Assembly: GCA_029560815.1 (NCBI GenBank)
Contig: JAKQKF010000010.1
Coordinates: 1-42,419 of the forward strand
Direction of reading: 5' to 3'
Origin: a bacterium
Lineage (GTDB): Bacteria; KSB1; UBA2214
Length of the DNA stretch: 42,419 bases
How positions within the stretch are numbered: position 1 is the stretch's first letter; each line of letters starts with the position of its first letter. Of the stretch, positions 9,801 to 16,317 are shown one piece after another. The notes beneath the pieces were generated by a model. The model was given only the letters and a program-made list of their open reading frames with translations. It was not told the DNA's origin and ran no database searches. The translations under genes were made by a program, and so were the position numbers.

Positions 9801-12351
9801 TATAGTCATAGGAGAGGGCGCGGGCGATGACCGCGCTGGAACGGTTGACCAGATAGACCGGATCGAGTCCGTCCGGGTCGTTAAAGAGCTCGGCTCTTTC
9901 GGTCCCCTTGTAGCTGTAGGCCAGGCCCAGTGCATAGGTGAGGATATTGTCCCCGGGGTGGAGGATATTGATCTGGCGGTACTCATCGATGGCCTGATCG
10001 ATCTTTTTCTGATAGTACATGCACTCCAGGTAGCTGCGATGGGCCTGCAGGTTATGCAGGTCCCGTTCCCAGGCGCTGCGGTAGCGCATGGCCGCCAGCT
10101 GGAGGTCGCCGCTGGCGCGAAGTTTGTCGGCGGAGGAAAGCAGGGCCATGACCAGCCGGTCGGAGGCGAGTGCGGCCAGATCGGGGCGCTCCTGCTGCTG
10201 TTCCCTGACCAGCTGGTCGAGGAGGGCGAGCGCGCTGCCGCTGTCACCCAGGCGGAGATAGGCCTCGGCGCGGCTCATCCGGGCCGTGAATAGCTCATCG
10301 ACGAGTCCGGGAAAGAGCTCCTCCATCGCCTCGAATTCCCTGATGGCGGCGCGGTACTCCTTGTTGCGGAGCAGGATATTGCCGATGCGGAACTGCGCCT
10401 CCGCCGCCAGAGCCGGAAAGCGGCTGTACTGGCCGACGATTTCGCGGTAGCGGGTGATAAACGCCTCTGCGCCTCTCCGGCCCGTGATGAGCAGATCGAG
10501 TATCCGGTCGCGCGCCTGCAGCATCCACTGGCGCTGGTCGGGATAGAGGTCGACGACGCGGAGATAGGCCTGAACCACCTCTTCCTGGCTGGCGAACTGC
10601 CGGAAGAGGTCGCCGATCTTGAGCTGGCTCGCCGCGCAGGCATCTCTCTCGCCCGGGTACTCCTTTTGCACACGAGCGTACTCCTGGAAGGCGCGGGTAT
10701 GGTCCCCGGACTTAAAATAGAGGTCGCCGATGGCCAGGCGGGCGGCAGCGGCCGGCGCGGATTGATCGCCATAGCGCTGCAGGACCGCTTCAGCCCCCTG
10801 TTTCAGCAGCTGATTGGCGCTGCCGCTGCTCCGGCCCTGCACGCTCAGACCCAGCAGGGCGAGCTCGGCATCGGCAGCGGCCTCCCGCTCGCCCGCATAG
10901 TGGCCGGTGATGAGCTGGAGGAAGGTGCGGGCCGCCTCCTCGTCACCCTGCAGCATGGCGGTGATGCCCATGTCGTAGAGGGCGCGGGCTGCATAGCGGC
11001 TGCTGTCCGGGAAGAAATCGAGCAGGCGTCTAAGCGCGATGAGCCGCTCGCCGAGGAACCGCTGCTCCTTTTCGTCCGGCTCAACCTCCCGGTAGCCCAG
11101 GCAGAGCGGCCCCAGATACCAGCGCGAAGCGCGTTCGAGGAGGGGAAAAGCCGTATCGGCCCAGTGATATTGCGCGGCCGCACTCGCCTGTTTCGGCACA
11201 GCGCCCTCGAGCGGGATGGACCAGATATCGAGGTTGCCGCCGCGGTCCGATGAAAAATAGACCCGCTGGTCCCCGCCGCACCAGGGCTGCATGATATTAT
11301 CGCTGTCGCTGGTGAGCAGCATGGCGCTGCGCACCATGCGGGGATTAAGGCCGGGCATGAAGACGCGGGCGAGGGGCGAGGAGAAGAGGAGGCTCTCGGC
11401 CGGGGCCGGCACGGGAGAGATCTCCCAGAGCGCGCCGCGGTCGGCGGGCGTGAGCAGGGAATCGCCGTTATGGTCCTGTGCAAAACGCAGGAAGATGATT
11501 CGGCTGGCATCCGGCGACCAAGTTGGAAAGCCCTCGGCCGCTTCACCCATGGTCAGCGGATAGAGCGGCGGTTCGCGCGGATCCCAAAGAACTGTACCCT
11601 CCTCGCCCGCGGGTCGGGGACCGTGCAGATTGATCAGCCAAATATCGCCGCCGCCGGCAGCTCCGGCGCGGAAGGAGGTGAAGGCGATGAGGTCCTGTTT
11701 TGAACTCCAGGCCGGATGGGTGCCGCCTAAAAATGTGAGCTGGCTGGTCTTGCCGGTGTTGTCGTTATGGAACCAGATCTCGTCCCGGCCGGAGGCATTG
11801 GAAACCCAGGCGATTTTTTTGCCGTCCGGCGAGACGGTCGGATAGCCGTCATACCCCTGCCAGGTGCTGATCTTTTCGGGCTCGCCCCTGGGAATAAGCT
11901 GCCCCTCCACCTCGCGAAACCGGATGCGCCAGATATCGCCGGCGGCATCTTCCTTTTGTGAGACGAAAACCAGGGACCTGCTGTCCGGATACCAGACCGG
12001 ATAAAGATCGTCAGCCTTGTTGAAGGTGACCTGCCGGTTGCTGGTGCCGGAGGTGCTGCGCACCCAGATATCAAAATTATAGGTCTGCCGGGAGACGTAG
12101 GCCAGGTATTTTCCGTCCGGAGAGAGTCGCGGGGAGAGGTCTATATCGGGATGAGTGGTCACCTGCTTCAGGTCGAGGGGTTGAGTCGCGGCTGCTCCCG
12201 AGGCTGGAACAGACGTCTGCACCGTCGAGTTCACCGCGGGGGCCGGCTGTGCGAAAAGGCCGGTCATTGAGAGGGCGGAAAGCAGAGCCCACAGCAGTAC
12301 CAGCCCTGCGGAGAGGCGGAGTTGTGGATGTGCAGACAGGCGGCGTTTCAT
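3847..12351 (-). CDS. Giant exported TolB-propeller/TPR/pseudo-CHAT/TPR/CHAT protease-like protein
   Basis: This is a 2834-residue protein in one uninterrupted frame. Residues 1-34 are a signal peptide (KRR start, long hydrophobic run, cleavage near LFA-Q). Residues about 55-380 hold six PD40/TolB-type repeats (SPDGKYLAYVS-like), enough for a six-bladed propeller. Residues about 430-1455 are TPR helices. Residues about 1455-1870 are a linker and a CHAT fold whose catalytic positions read LTAET (Glu1735 for His) and LTMNGT (Asn1778 for Cys). Residues about 1880-2390 are further TPRs. Residues about 2400-2834 repeat the linker and end in a CHAT domain with an intact dyad, His2700 (FSCHGEF) and Cys2745 (SACETG). 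CHAT domains are clan CD cysteine peptidases related to caspases and separase. The start lies 4 bases after the DUF1318 stop, so it is probably the last gene of that operon. The substrate is unknown. Export is inferred from the signal peptide and is unusual for CHAT proteins. Confidence 0.85.
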   Translation of the reverse strand: MKRRLSAHPQLRLSAGLVLLWALLSALSMTGLFAQPAPAVNSTVQTSVPASGAAATQPLDLKQVTTHPDIDLSPRLSPDGKYLAYVSRQTYNFDIWVRSTSGTSNRQVTFNKADDLYPVWYPDSRSLVFVSQKEDAAGDIWRIRFREVEGQLIPRGEPEKISTWQGYDGYPTVSPDGKKIAWVSNASGRDEIWFHNDNTGKTSQLTFLGGTHPAWSSKQDLIAFTSFRAGAAGGGDIWLINLHGPRPAGEEGTVLWDPREPPLYPLTMGEAAEGFPTWSPDASRIIFLRFAQDHNGDSLLTPADRGALWEISPVPAPAESLLFSSPLARVFMPGLNPRMVRSAMLLTSDSDNIMQPWCGGDQRVYFSSDRGGNLDIWSIPLEGAVPKQASAAAQYHWADTAFPLLERASRWYLGPLCLGYREVEPDEKEQRFLGERLIALRRLLDFFPDSSRYAARALYDMGITAMLQGDEEAARTFLQLITGHYAGEREAAADAELALLGLSVQGRSSGSANQLLKQGAEAVLQRYGDQSAPAAAARLAIGDLYFKSGDHTRAFQEYARVQKEYPGERDACAASQLKIGDLFRQFASQEEVVQAYLRVVDLYPDQRQWMLQARDRILDLLITGRRGAEAFITRYREIVGQYSRFPALAAEAQFRIGNILLRNKEYRAAIREFEAMEELFPGLVDELFTARMSRAEAYLRLGDSGSALALLDQLVREQQQERPDLAALASDRLVMALLSSADKLRASGDLQLAAMRYRSAWERDLHNLQAHRSYLECMYYQKKIDQAIDEYRQINILHPGDNILTYALGLAYSYKGTERAELFNDPDGLDPVYLVNRSSAVIARALSYDYTMVPGYLTIAFNFEMMENYEARQRAKPTPFLARAWNAVKAPFVDLYHRLTFYQERKPARYYERAIHELNKAIVLNDEIQEPQLEANLALNLANNYYNLGEFGFGKAYEFYQVKLIYDSSFTDKQREALIYERMGHCALVTEDLEKGPRFLRHAIDLYAAMDKEPRVLLNTKRLALLYEIGEQYEAAIDCYQQAVEIEKKNNALLDLMRSYRSIAYNYLRLDEPADAIAYARRAMELLDSGKIKKIKGESSRMEIGFLGWYIPVPFIDFSTMGVNSLRSFTTEDERALIFSIFADSYQQSKEYSTAIAFVEKKIALFQSRKDHRAVATFYNNLGYIHFLKGDYLRAWRCYQSSLRLCEKYALTDGVIRNTLNLGRIASGLNLQQQLGRSPAAVPALYADSAAVALKNALDFLETTQLFYNRERAQLLLHLAEVMLIEARPEGGQSGTGALAGTMARLERMARVKGYLDEALELSRRYGLERDELAAMFALAELYRAGGDYEEAWEEFNRCRKTALRRGEYALAWRIDVALGEVLERMSLESRRRYAIQSVPLEFYLEAVELLEAHPSVTLGAMAPEMRRIHHQPYLRVIAALARMGDIKGALTFAERLRAKTYLDLIGGEEITFRKERHKIFLGNARFVQEKIDKANSDILRARTQGKLSSRGTRERKKQLEGYQHEYEEIFKQLRAEVPELEGLVRVQPVDLLRVQKNLHNREALVLYQRVPDRLLAWTIGAQKVTLAEIPLSGEAVSQALDSWRRAGGLESAAGDTLWSSLLEPVLRLPEEIQRLVIIPDEELFYLPWSAAVHSLQSRELAVSVSSSLTAYYYAGQKRKLQGSRIFVADDPVLAGALAGQGFQVTGPQPGEQQNSFPAQVNSLGLAELVHLTAETAWNGIDPLESRIGFRVPGSAAARFPVKEIYANSLSAGLLTMNGTQPLLGLTSIEPYLAWERGLHYAGLPSFLLTLWPGERSRELEFYGLFYANLRSMPPAVALARTQRGFFERELPFREWARFQLYGYGGMTEAEEEQFAVEGYAGKVRRGHAAFKLQEWSDAIVFYEEALQMAARQGDEESVVRLEERVLEAAINGALWSKAIELEQRRLDAAERSGDVDGIVTGLNNLAYFYTQNGQYEEGVAAKKRYAGMAQQYGMDEQEAESLRETGLIFERGGQYDKAMGFFNQAYERYQAIDDSMGMGRSLRDMGRIEFLYRDHYTAAIELQERALAFFRPLAARVEIIDALHNLGITHEKMGNYQPALRCQQEALELAGQEGQSRLIALSRQYLANVLWKMGDYQKALQHQNAALETFAGLGDDQLLQTAYSTRGLIALSLGQPQQALEFEQKALEIAARNDDRLDLATIHKNLGMIYRSDGRFELARASFEQALVLDSLMAARSGLAYDYRNLGAIYGLIGRGSEGMLLARRGLELSRTIHDSRNEAQSLLVLGTLQRRFGTPDSARASLEAAATMAEALYMPDIAWRAQRQLADLHAATKNQPGQIRALYAALATIESMRARIRVEEYASGFIDDKLEVYSALIDVLAEAGQAGEALEVAERARARSFLDLLGQRPLAFGSPEANRFAAAGDSLQRELGRAQSEILYLQAGSDALQAQQIRRLGERIQELRSRYAEHLVKVRAADPELSALYQVEPLGEEEIRRLIPEKGAMLVYHLHRDRLTIWLATRESVRLQRVQVGEAALGEEISLLRRSLSRQLTITENARHLYDLLIKPFAEEIGRSGHLIILPHGALHYLPFAVLQDEEKRYLGLEHTLSVAASASVLGHCLVKGEQYAGRERRQMGVLAFGNPDLGDSRYDLAFSEREVKSLKRYYPSVTVFTGAGASESRLRAETPSPPLLLFSCHGEFDESNPLLSALLLAPDGKSDGRLETHEIFGLRMEAFLVAMSACETGVGALRSGDEVIGLTRAFTFAGAAAQLSSLWKVDDLATAVLIKRFFRYLAEGDSRPEALRKAQKLVLAEINPYPAFWAAFQISGDYR
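11215..12160 (-). repeat. six PD40/TolB propeller repeats within the CHAT protein
   Basis: Six consecutive coding repeats share the pattern of a Pro, an SPDG-like turn, a hydrophobic strand and a DIW strand: SPRLSPDGKYLAYVS, YPVWYPDSRSLVFVS, YPTVSPDGKKIAWVS, HPAWSSKQDLIAFTS, FPTWSPDASRIIFLR and QPWCGGDQRVYFSS. Six is the blade number of the TolB propeller. The repeats are diverged at the DNA level. Confidence 0.75.
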
Positions 12352-12355
12352 CGCT

Positions 12356-12922
12356 TCATTTTCCCCCGGCCTTGGGTTTTTCCACCCAGCTGCCGTCCGG
12401 GTTCTGGATCATGGTGCCGGGCGCCGAATTGTCGAAATTCAGCCTGGCAAAAACCTCGTTGGCCCTGGCTACCTCCGCGCTGCTCTGGTTTATGGTCAGC
12501 ACCCGATCATAGATGATCATGCGGTCGTTATTCTCTTCCTCGATGATCTGATCGACATAGAGGCGGTATTCCGGATCGCCGTCATAGCGCGGATGGGTGA
12601 GGGCCTGCAGCAGGCCGCGATTATTCTCGCCGGCCACCTTGTCGGCCTTGAGTTCATCCACCTCATCCTTGTTGAATTTACGGTTTTGCACCGCATCGAT
12701 CACCTCTTTCCTGCCGCCGGAGACCACCGCCGAGGAGGTGGCGCCGACCGCCCGCGAGGAGGCGATGAGCCAGGAATCGCTCTCGATCTGCTGATAGGTG
12801 CCAAGCACCTGATTCTCGAGGGCGGTCTTTTCGCCGGTCACATTGAGTTCCGGGGCCCTGACGCTGCAGCGCAGCAGCGTCAGGGGCAGGAACACCATCA
12901 GAATAAATTTGCGTCGCTGCAT
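12356..12922 (-). CDS. DUF1318 (YdbL-like) envelope protein
   Basis: The 188-residue protein has an N-terminal hydrophobic signal ending at Cys19 (LLRC). This resembles a lipobox, but Arg at -1 is not standard, so lipidation is uncertain. The C-terminal half matches DUF1318/YdbL: a helix with ENNDRMIIYDRV, then NEVFARLNF, then the tail PGTMIQNPDGSWVEK. In E. coli ydbL sits with ydbH (AsmA-like) and ynbE (outer-membrane lipoprotein), and the three are linked to phospholipid transport between membranes. Here the gene lies directly after a YdbH-like gene, which supports the assignment. The start at 12922 (not the ATG 12 bases upstream) is chosen because GGGAGG lies just before it. It is followed after 4 bases by the giant CHAT gene. 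Confidence 0.75.
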   Translation of the reverse strand: MQRRKFILMVFLPLTLLRCSVRAPELNVTGEKTALENQVLGTYQQIESDSWLIASSRAVGATSSAVVSGGRKEVIDAVQNRKFNKDEVDELKADKVAGENNRGLLQALTHPRYDGDPEYRLYVDQIIEEENNDRMIIYDRVLTINQSSAEVARANEVFARLNFDNSAPGTMIQNPDGSWVEKPKAGGK

Positions 12923-12957
12923 AAAACCTCCCATTCTCCGGAGCCGCCCCGCGGCGC

Positions 12958-15900
12958 TTACCGCGCCGCCGGACCCTGGCCGGAGCTTTTGAGGAAAAAG
13001 TCGAGGGGGATGCGCGCCAGCTCCACCTTGCCGCCGCTGAGGCGCATGGGAAAATACCAGGGCTGCGCAAAAATGATCTCGGGATAGAGATAACCGTGAC
13101 GCAGCACAAAGGTCATCAGTTTGGGCTTGAAACCCTGGCCGATCAGCAGCCTGGTCGTACGAATGCTCGAATCAACGCCCTTGGGATCCAGCGAACGCAG
13201 CAGATTGTCCGCCACCTTGGGCCCGATCCTGGTGATATAGGCCTGGCCTTCGAGCTTGATGCCGGAAGCCATGTCCAGGCCGACGCCATGAAAATCCATA
13301 TTGGCATTGATGATACCATACTTGCCCTCGCGCGGCCCTTTGGGCAGGATCAGGTCCGAATTGATATTGGCGAAACTGAGATTGATATCGTAGGAGGCCT
13401 TTTTCAGATCGCCGGCGGCGAGATCCAGCGCCATCCTGCCCCCCATGTTGCCGCCGTAGATCCGGGCCGCCATCGCCGGGACCTCCAGCCGGCCCTCACC
13501 GGCCAAAAGCTCGAAATCGATCTCCTCCACAGCATACCCCATCACCTCGACCCGGCCGATGCGGAGGCGAGAAAAACCCGGCAGCCGCCCGTGATAATAC
13601 TCGCGGTAGGCCATATAGTCCATAAAGGCGTTGCTCGGGGTGGCGATCCTGAAGGCGGAATTGCCGAGCAGCCGCTTGTTCACCAGATCCACATCCTGAC
13701 GGAGATGAAGGTCGGCCAGGACATCACGAACAGCAAAGTTGTCCGGCATGAAAAAGCTGACATCCCTGGTTGTGATATCGGCGGCCACGCGGGCCAGGGC
13801 GCTGTCCGCCTCGACGCTGATCATCAGGTCGCTGTCGCCGCGCATCCTGATGCCCTGGGGCAGCCGCAGCGTATCGGCGATCGATTGATGGAGAGCGAAT
13901 TGGGCCTTGATACGAAAGTCGCGTTTCAGTTCCGTGATGCTCGCCGCGAACGATCCGCTCATATAGAGGCCGGGCAGTTCGAGCCGCCCATCCATCTCGA
14001 TCAGCGAGGAAAGATCCCTGCTGGCGAGCCGGATATAGAGCCGGTTGTGCTGATAGGAGACAGCACCGGACTTGCCGATGCGCACACTGTCCAGCCCGGC
14101 CTCCATGACGGCATGGATGCCGTCACTGCTGGCGGCTTTAAGCCGGGTGTCGATGCCCAGCCCGTTCACCAGCGTGAACTGGGCGGGAGCCCTGAACGAA
14201 GTCCCGGCTGTCGTCATCCGGGCATCGATATCGTAGAGCAGCCCCGCCGCCGTACCGGTCAGCCTGCCGCCGCCGCTGAATGTGGTCGTGCCTGTGAGCT
14301 CCGCCTCCGCAAAGGGCTCGCGAAGCAGATCGGGCAGCCAGGCCCAAACCGCATCGTGCCGGATGGCGAACCGGTCGAGATCAAAGTGGATCTGCGGATC
14401 AGGTCCATTGAGGATCCTGCCCCGCGCCGAAGCCTCGATCATGCGATTGAGCGCAAGACCGAGTGAGTCGATGCGGATCACGCTGAGGGTGGTATCCGTG
14501 CCGGCCAACAGCTTCAGATCGAGCTTGAGTTCATCCAGGTGCACCGGCTCCTCGTCGACGAGCAGGATCAGGGGAGTGCTCTTGACCGTCAGCCCGGCGG
14601 CTATCCGGTTAAGGCCGTTAAGGTTGAAGGAGAGCAGGGCCTCGGCCTTGCCATGGGCTGCAAGGGTGGGGAATCGCGCGAGATCGAATCCGGTGAGCCG
14701 GACCGTGCCGCTCCCGCTCAGATCCTGCAGCGCGGTGGCGGCGCTGAGAGCGCACTCTCCATCGGCCTTCAGGCCCATCAGGTTATCGAGGCGCAGGGTG
14801 ATGTGCGCCCTCTCGGGCAGCATGAGGCGGTTGAGCACCACTTCCGCAGCCGCCTTGCCGGCCCCAACCGCCAGGGGGGCACTCCCCGGCTGCACAAGGC
14901 GCAGGCTGTCATAGGTGACCGCTGCCGTCAGGGCGGTCCGTTCCACCGCTCCCTGATGAAGGCGGCCCTGCAGCGAAAGCGAAGCGCCCAATCCCCGCAG
15001 CCGGAGGGAACCATCGTTCAGGGAGAGGCCGGCATGGCTGAGCTCAAGCGGGAGCTGGTAATCGAATCCATCCTCCAGGGAACCGGCAATCTCCGCGCCG
15101 CTAAAGCTGAGTGCGGCCGTCTCATCGTGCAACTGCAGGTCGGGCAGAAATCCGGGCGAAAGCAGCTCCCGCGCCATCTCCAGGGCGTGACCGAGAGGGA
15201 TCTCTCCATGGCTGAGACGCGCGGAGAAACGGCTCTTGCCATAAAGGCTGTCGGCGGCGGCTTCAGCCCCCAGCCATCTCCGGCCGTCGAGGGCGAGGTT
15301 CAGGGAGTCGAGGCGCAGCAGGCCGGCATGTCCATCGCCATGGAGGCCCAGCGCCAGATTAACCCGGGGGCGGAAAAAGCCCTCCCTTGACGCAGCTGCG
15401 GACTGCTCCGCAAAGCGCAGCTCCTGCAGCTGGAGCCCGAGCGCGAGCCGGATGTCGTGATAGCTGCGCAGCGCGAGCCGGGTATCAAAGTCCAGCCGCG
15501 CCTCCAGCCGGAAAGAGCTGTTGGCGCGCAAGTCGCTCTGACTGAAGGAGAACGGGGTCGAGTTGCAGATGATGGCCAGATCGGCCTGCAGGGCGCTGTC
15601 ATTGCGTGCTAAACCTCCCGCCGGCAGCCGGAGATCCTCGAGCGCCAGGCTGAGCTCCCCGATAAAGAGCTCCTGCCGGGTCAGGGTGTCGGCGAGGATG
15701 ACCCTGAGCCTGCTGTCGCGCAAATGCAGAGCGCGCAGATCAAGGGTGAAGGGCAGATCGGCGCGGGCCAGAGCGGCAAAGTCGATCAGGGTGGTATCGA
15801 GCATGTCGACAAAGAATTCCATCTCCGGAGCGACGATCTCGATCTCGCGCAGATGGAGTTTCTTATCCAAAAGGTCCTTGAGGCTGTAGCTGAGGGTGAT

Positions 15901-16239
15901 CCGCCGGGCGTGGAACTGCCGGAGGACGAAGAGGTCATAGCCGGAGGTGGAGTCCGGATAAGGAGAGAGTGCAACATCCTCAAGGATGAGGCCGCGCAGG
16001 GGATGGAACCAGACCTTGCCCAGAGAGAGGCGGCGATCCAGTTTTTCGATGGCCGCCTCGTTGATCATGGCCTTGAGCCGCTCCGGCGGATAGAGAAGCC
16101 GCAGAGCGATGGCGGCGGACAACAGCAGGATCAGAAGGGCGAGAAGGGAGAAGAGAAAAAATCGCAGCAGACGGCGCGGCCAGGAGCGCCGGCGGGGTGA
16201 GGAGGTGTTAGGGGGAGGGGTGTCAGCTGCGGGCAACAT
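12958..16239 (-). CDS. AsmA-like intermembrane lipid-transport protein, YdbH type
   Basis: The 1093-residue protein has an Arg-rich cytoplasmic N-terminus and one membrane anchor (about residues 25-47). The rest is almost entirely beta-strand-rich with repeated amphipathic pairs, as in the AsmA/TamB/YdbH/YhdP family, which form long hydrophobic grooves bridging the inner and outer membranes. The C-terminal region (MAARIYGGNMGGRM, a SFANINSDL strand, a LLIGQGFKPK segment) and the DUF1318 gene next door point to YdbH rather than TamB. I chose ATG 16239, preceded by AAAGGA, over a GTG at 16299 that has no ribosome site. It follows the UDP-sugar pyrophosphorylase gene by 78 bases. The proposed role is moving phospholipid to the outer membrane; the family is firm, the exact role inferred. 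Confidence 0.75.
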   Translation of the reverse strand: MLPAADTPPPNTSSPRRRSWPRRLLRFFLFSLLALLILLLSAAIALRLLYPPERLKAMINEAAIEKLDRRLSLGKVWFHPLRGLILEDVALSPYPDSTSGYDLFVLRQFHARRITLSYSLKDLLDKKLHLREIEIVAPEMEFFVDMLDTTLIDFAALARADLPFTLDLRALHLRDSRLRVILADTLTRQELFIGELSLALEDLRLPAGGLARNDSALQADLAIICNSTPFSFSQSDLRANSSFRLEARLDFDTRLALRSYHDIRLALGLQLQELRFAEQSAAASREGFFRPRVNLALGLHGDGHAGLLRLDSLNLALDGRRWLGAEAAADSLYGKSRFSARLSHGEIPLGHALEMARELLSPGFLPDLQLHDETAALSFSGAEIAGSLEDGFDYQLPLELSHAGLSLNDGSLRLRGLGASLSLQGRLHQGAVERTALTAAVTYDSLRLVQPGSAPLAVGAGKAAAEVVLNRLMLPERAHITLRLDNLMGLKADGECALSAATALQDLSGSGTVRLTGFDLARFPTLAAHGKAEALLSFNLNGLNRIAAGLTVKSTPLILLVDEEPVHLDELKLDLKLLAGTDTTLSVIRIDSLGLALNRMIEASARGRILNGPDPQIHFDLDRFAIRHDAVWAWLPDLLREPFAEAELTGTTTFSGGGRLTGTAAGLLYDIDARMTTAGTSFRAPAQFTLVNGLGIDTRLKAASSDGIHAVMEAGLDSVRIGKSGAVSYQHNRLYIRLASRDLSSLIEMDGRLELPGLYMSGSFAASITELKRDFRIKAQFALHQSIADTLRLPQGIRMRGDSDLMISVEADSALARVAADITTRDVSFFMPDNFAVRDVLADLHLRQDVDLVNKRLLGNSAFRIATPSNAFMDYMAYREYYHGRLPGFSRLRIGRVEVMGYAVEEIDFELLAGEGRLEVPAMAARIYGGNMGGRMALDLAAGDLKKASYDINLSFANINSDLILPKGPREGKYGIINANMDFHGVGLDMASGIKLEGQAYITRIGPKVADNLLRSLDPKGVDSSIRTTRLLIGQGFKPKLMTFVLRHGYLYPEIIFAQPWYFPMRLSGGKVELARIPLDFFLKSSGQGPAAR

Positions 16240-16317
16240 GATTGTTGATCCTTTGCCACCAACATCAAGGTAAGCGGACCGGCCTGCGCCGGATGGCACA
16301 GGCTGGATCCATTAATA

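Noticed and set aside
4753..10293. Long open frames on the plus strand opposite the giant CHAT gene (for example 8110-10293 and 4753-6348)
   Set aside because: They are antisense to a gene with clear TPR and CHAT motifs, show no recognisable domains, and are expected from the codon bias of a high-G+C gene.
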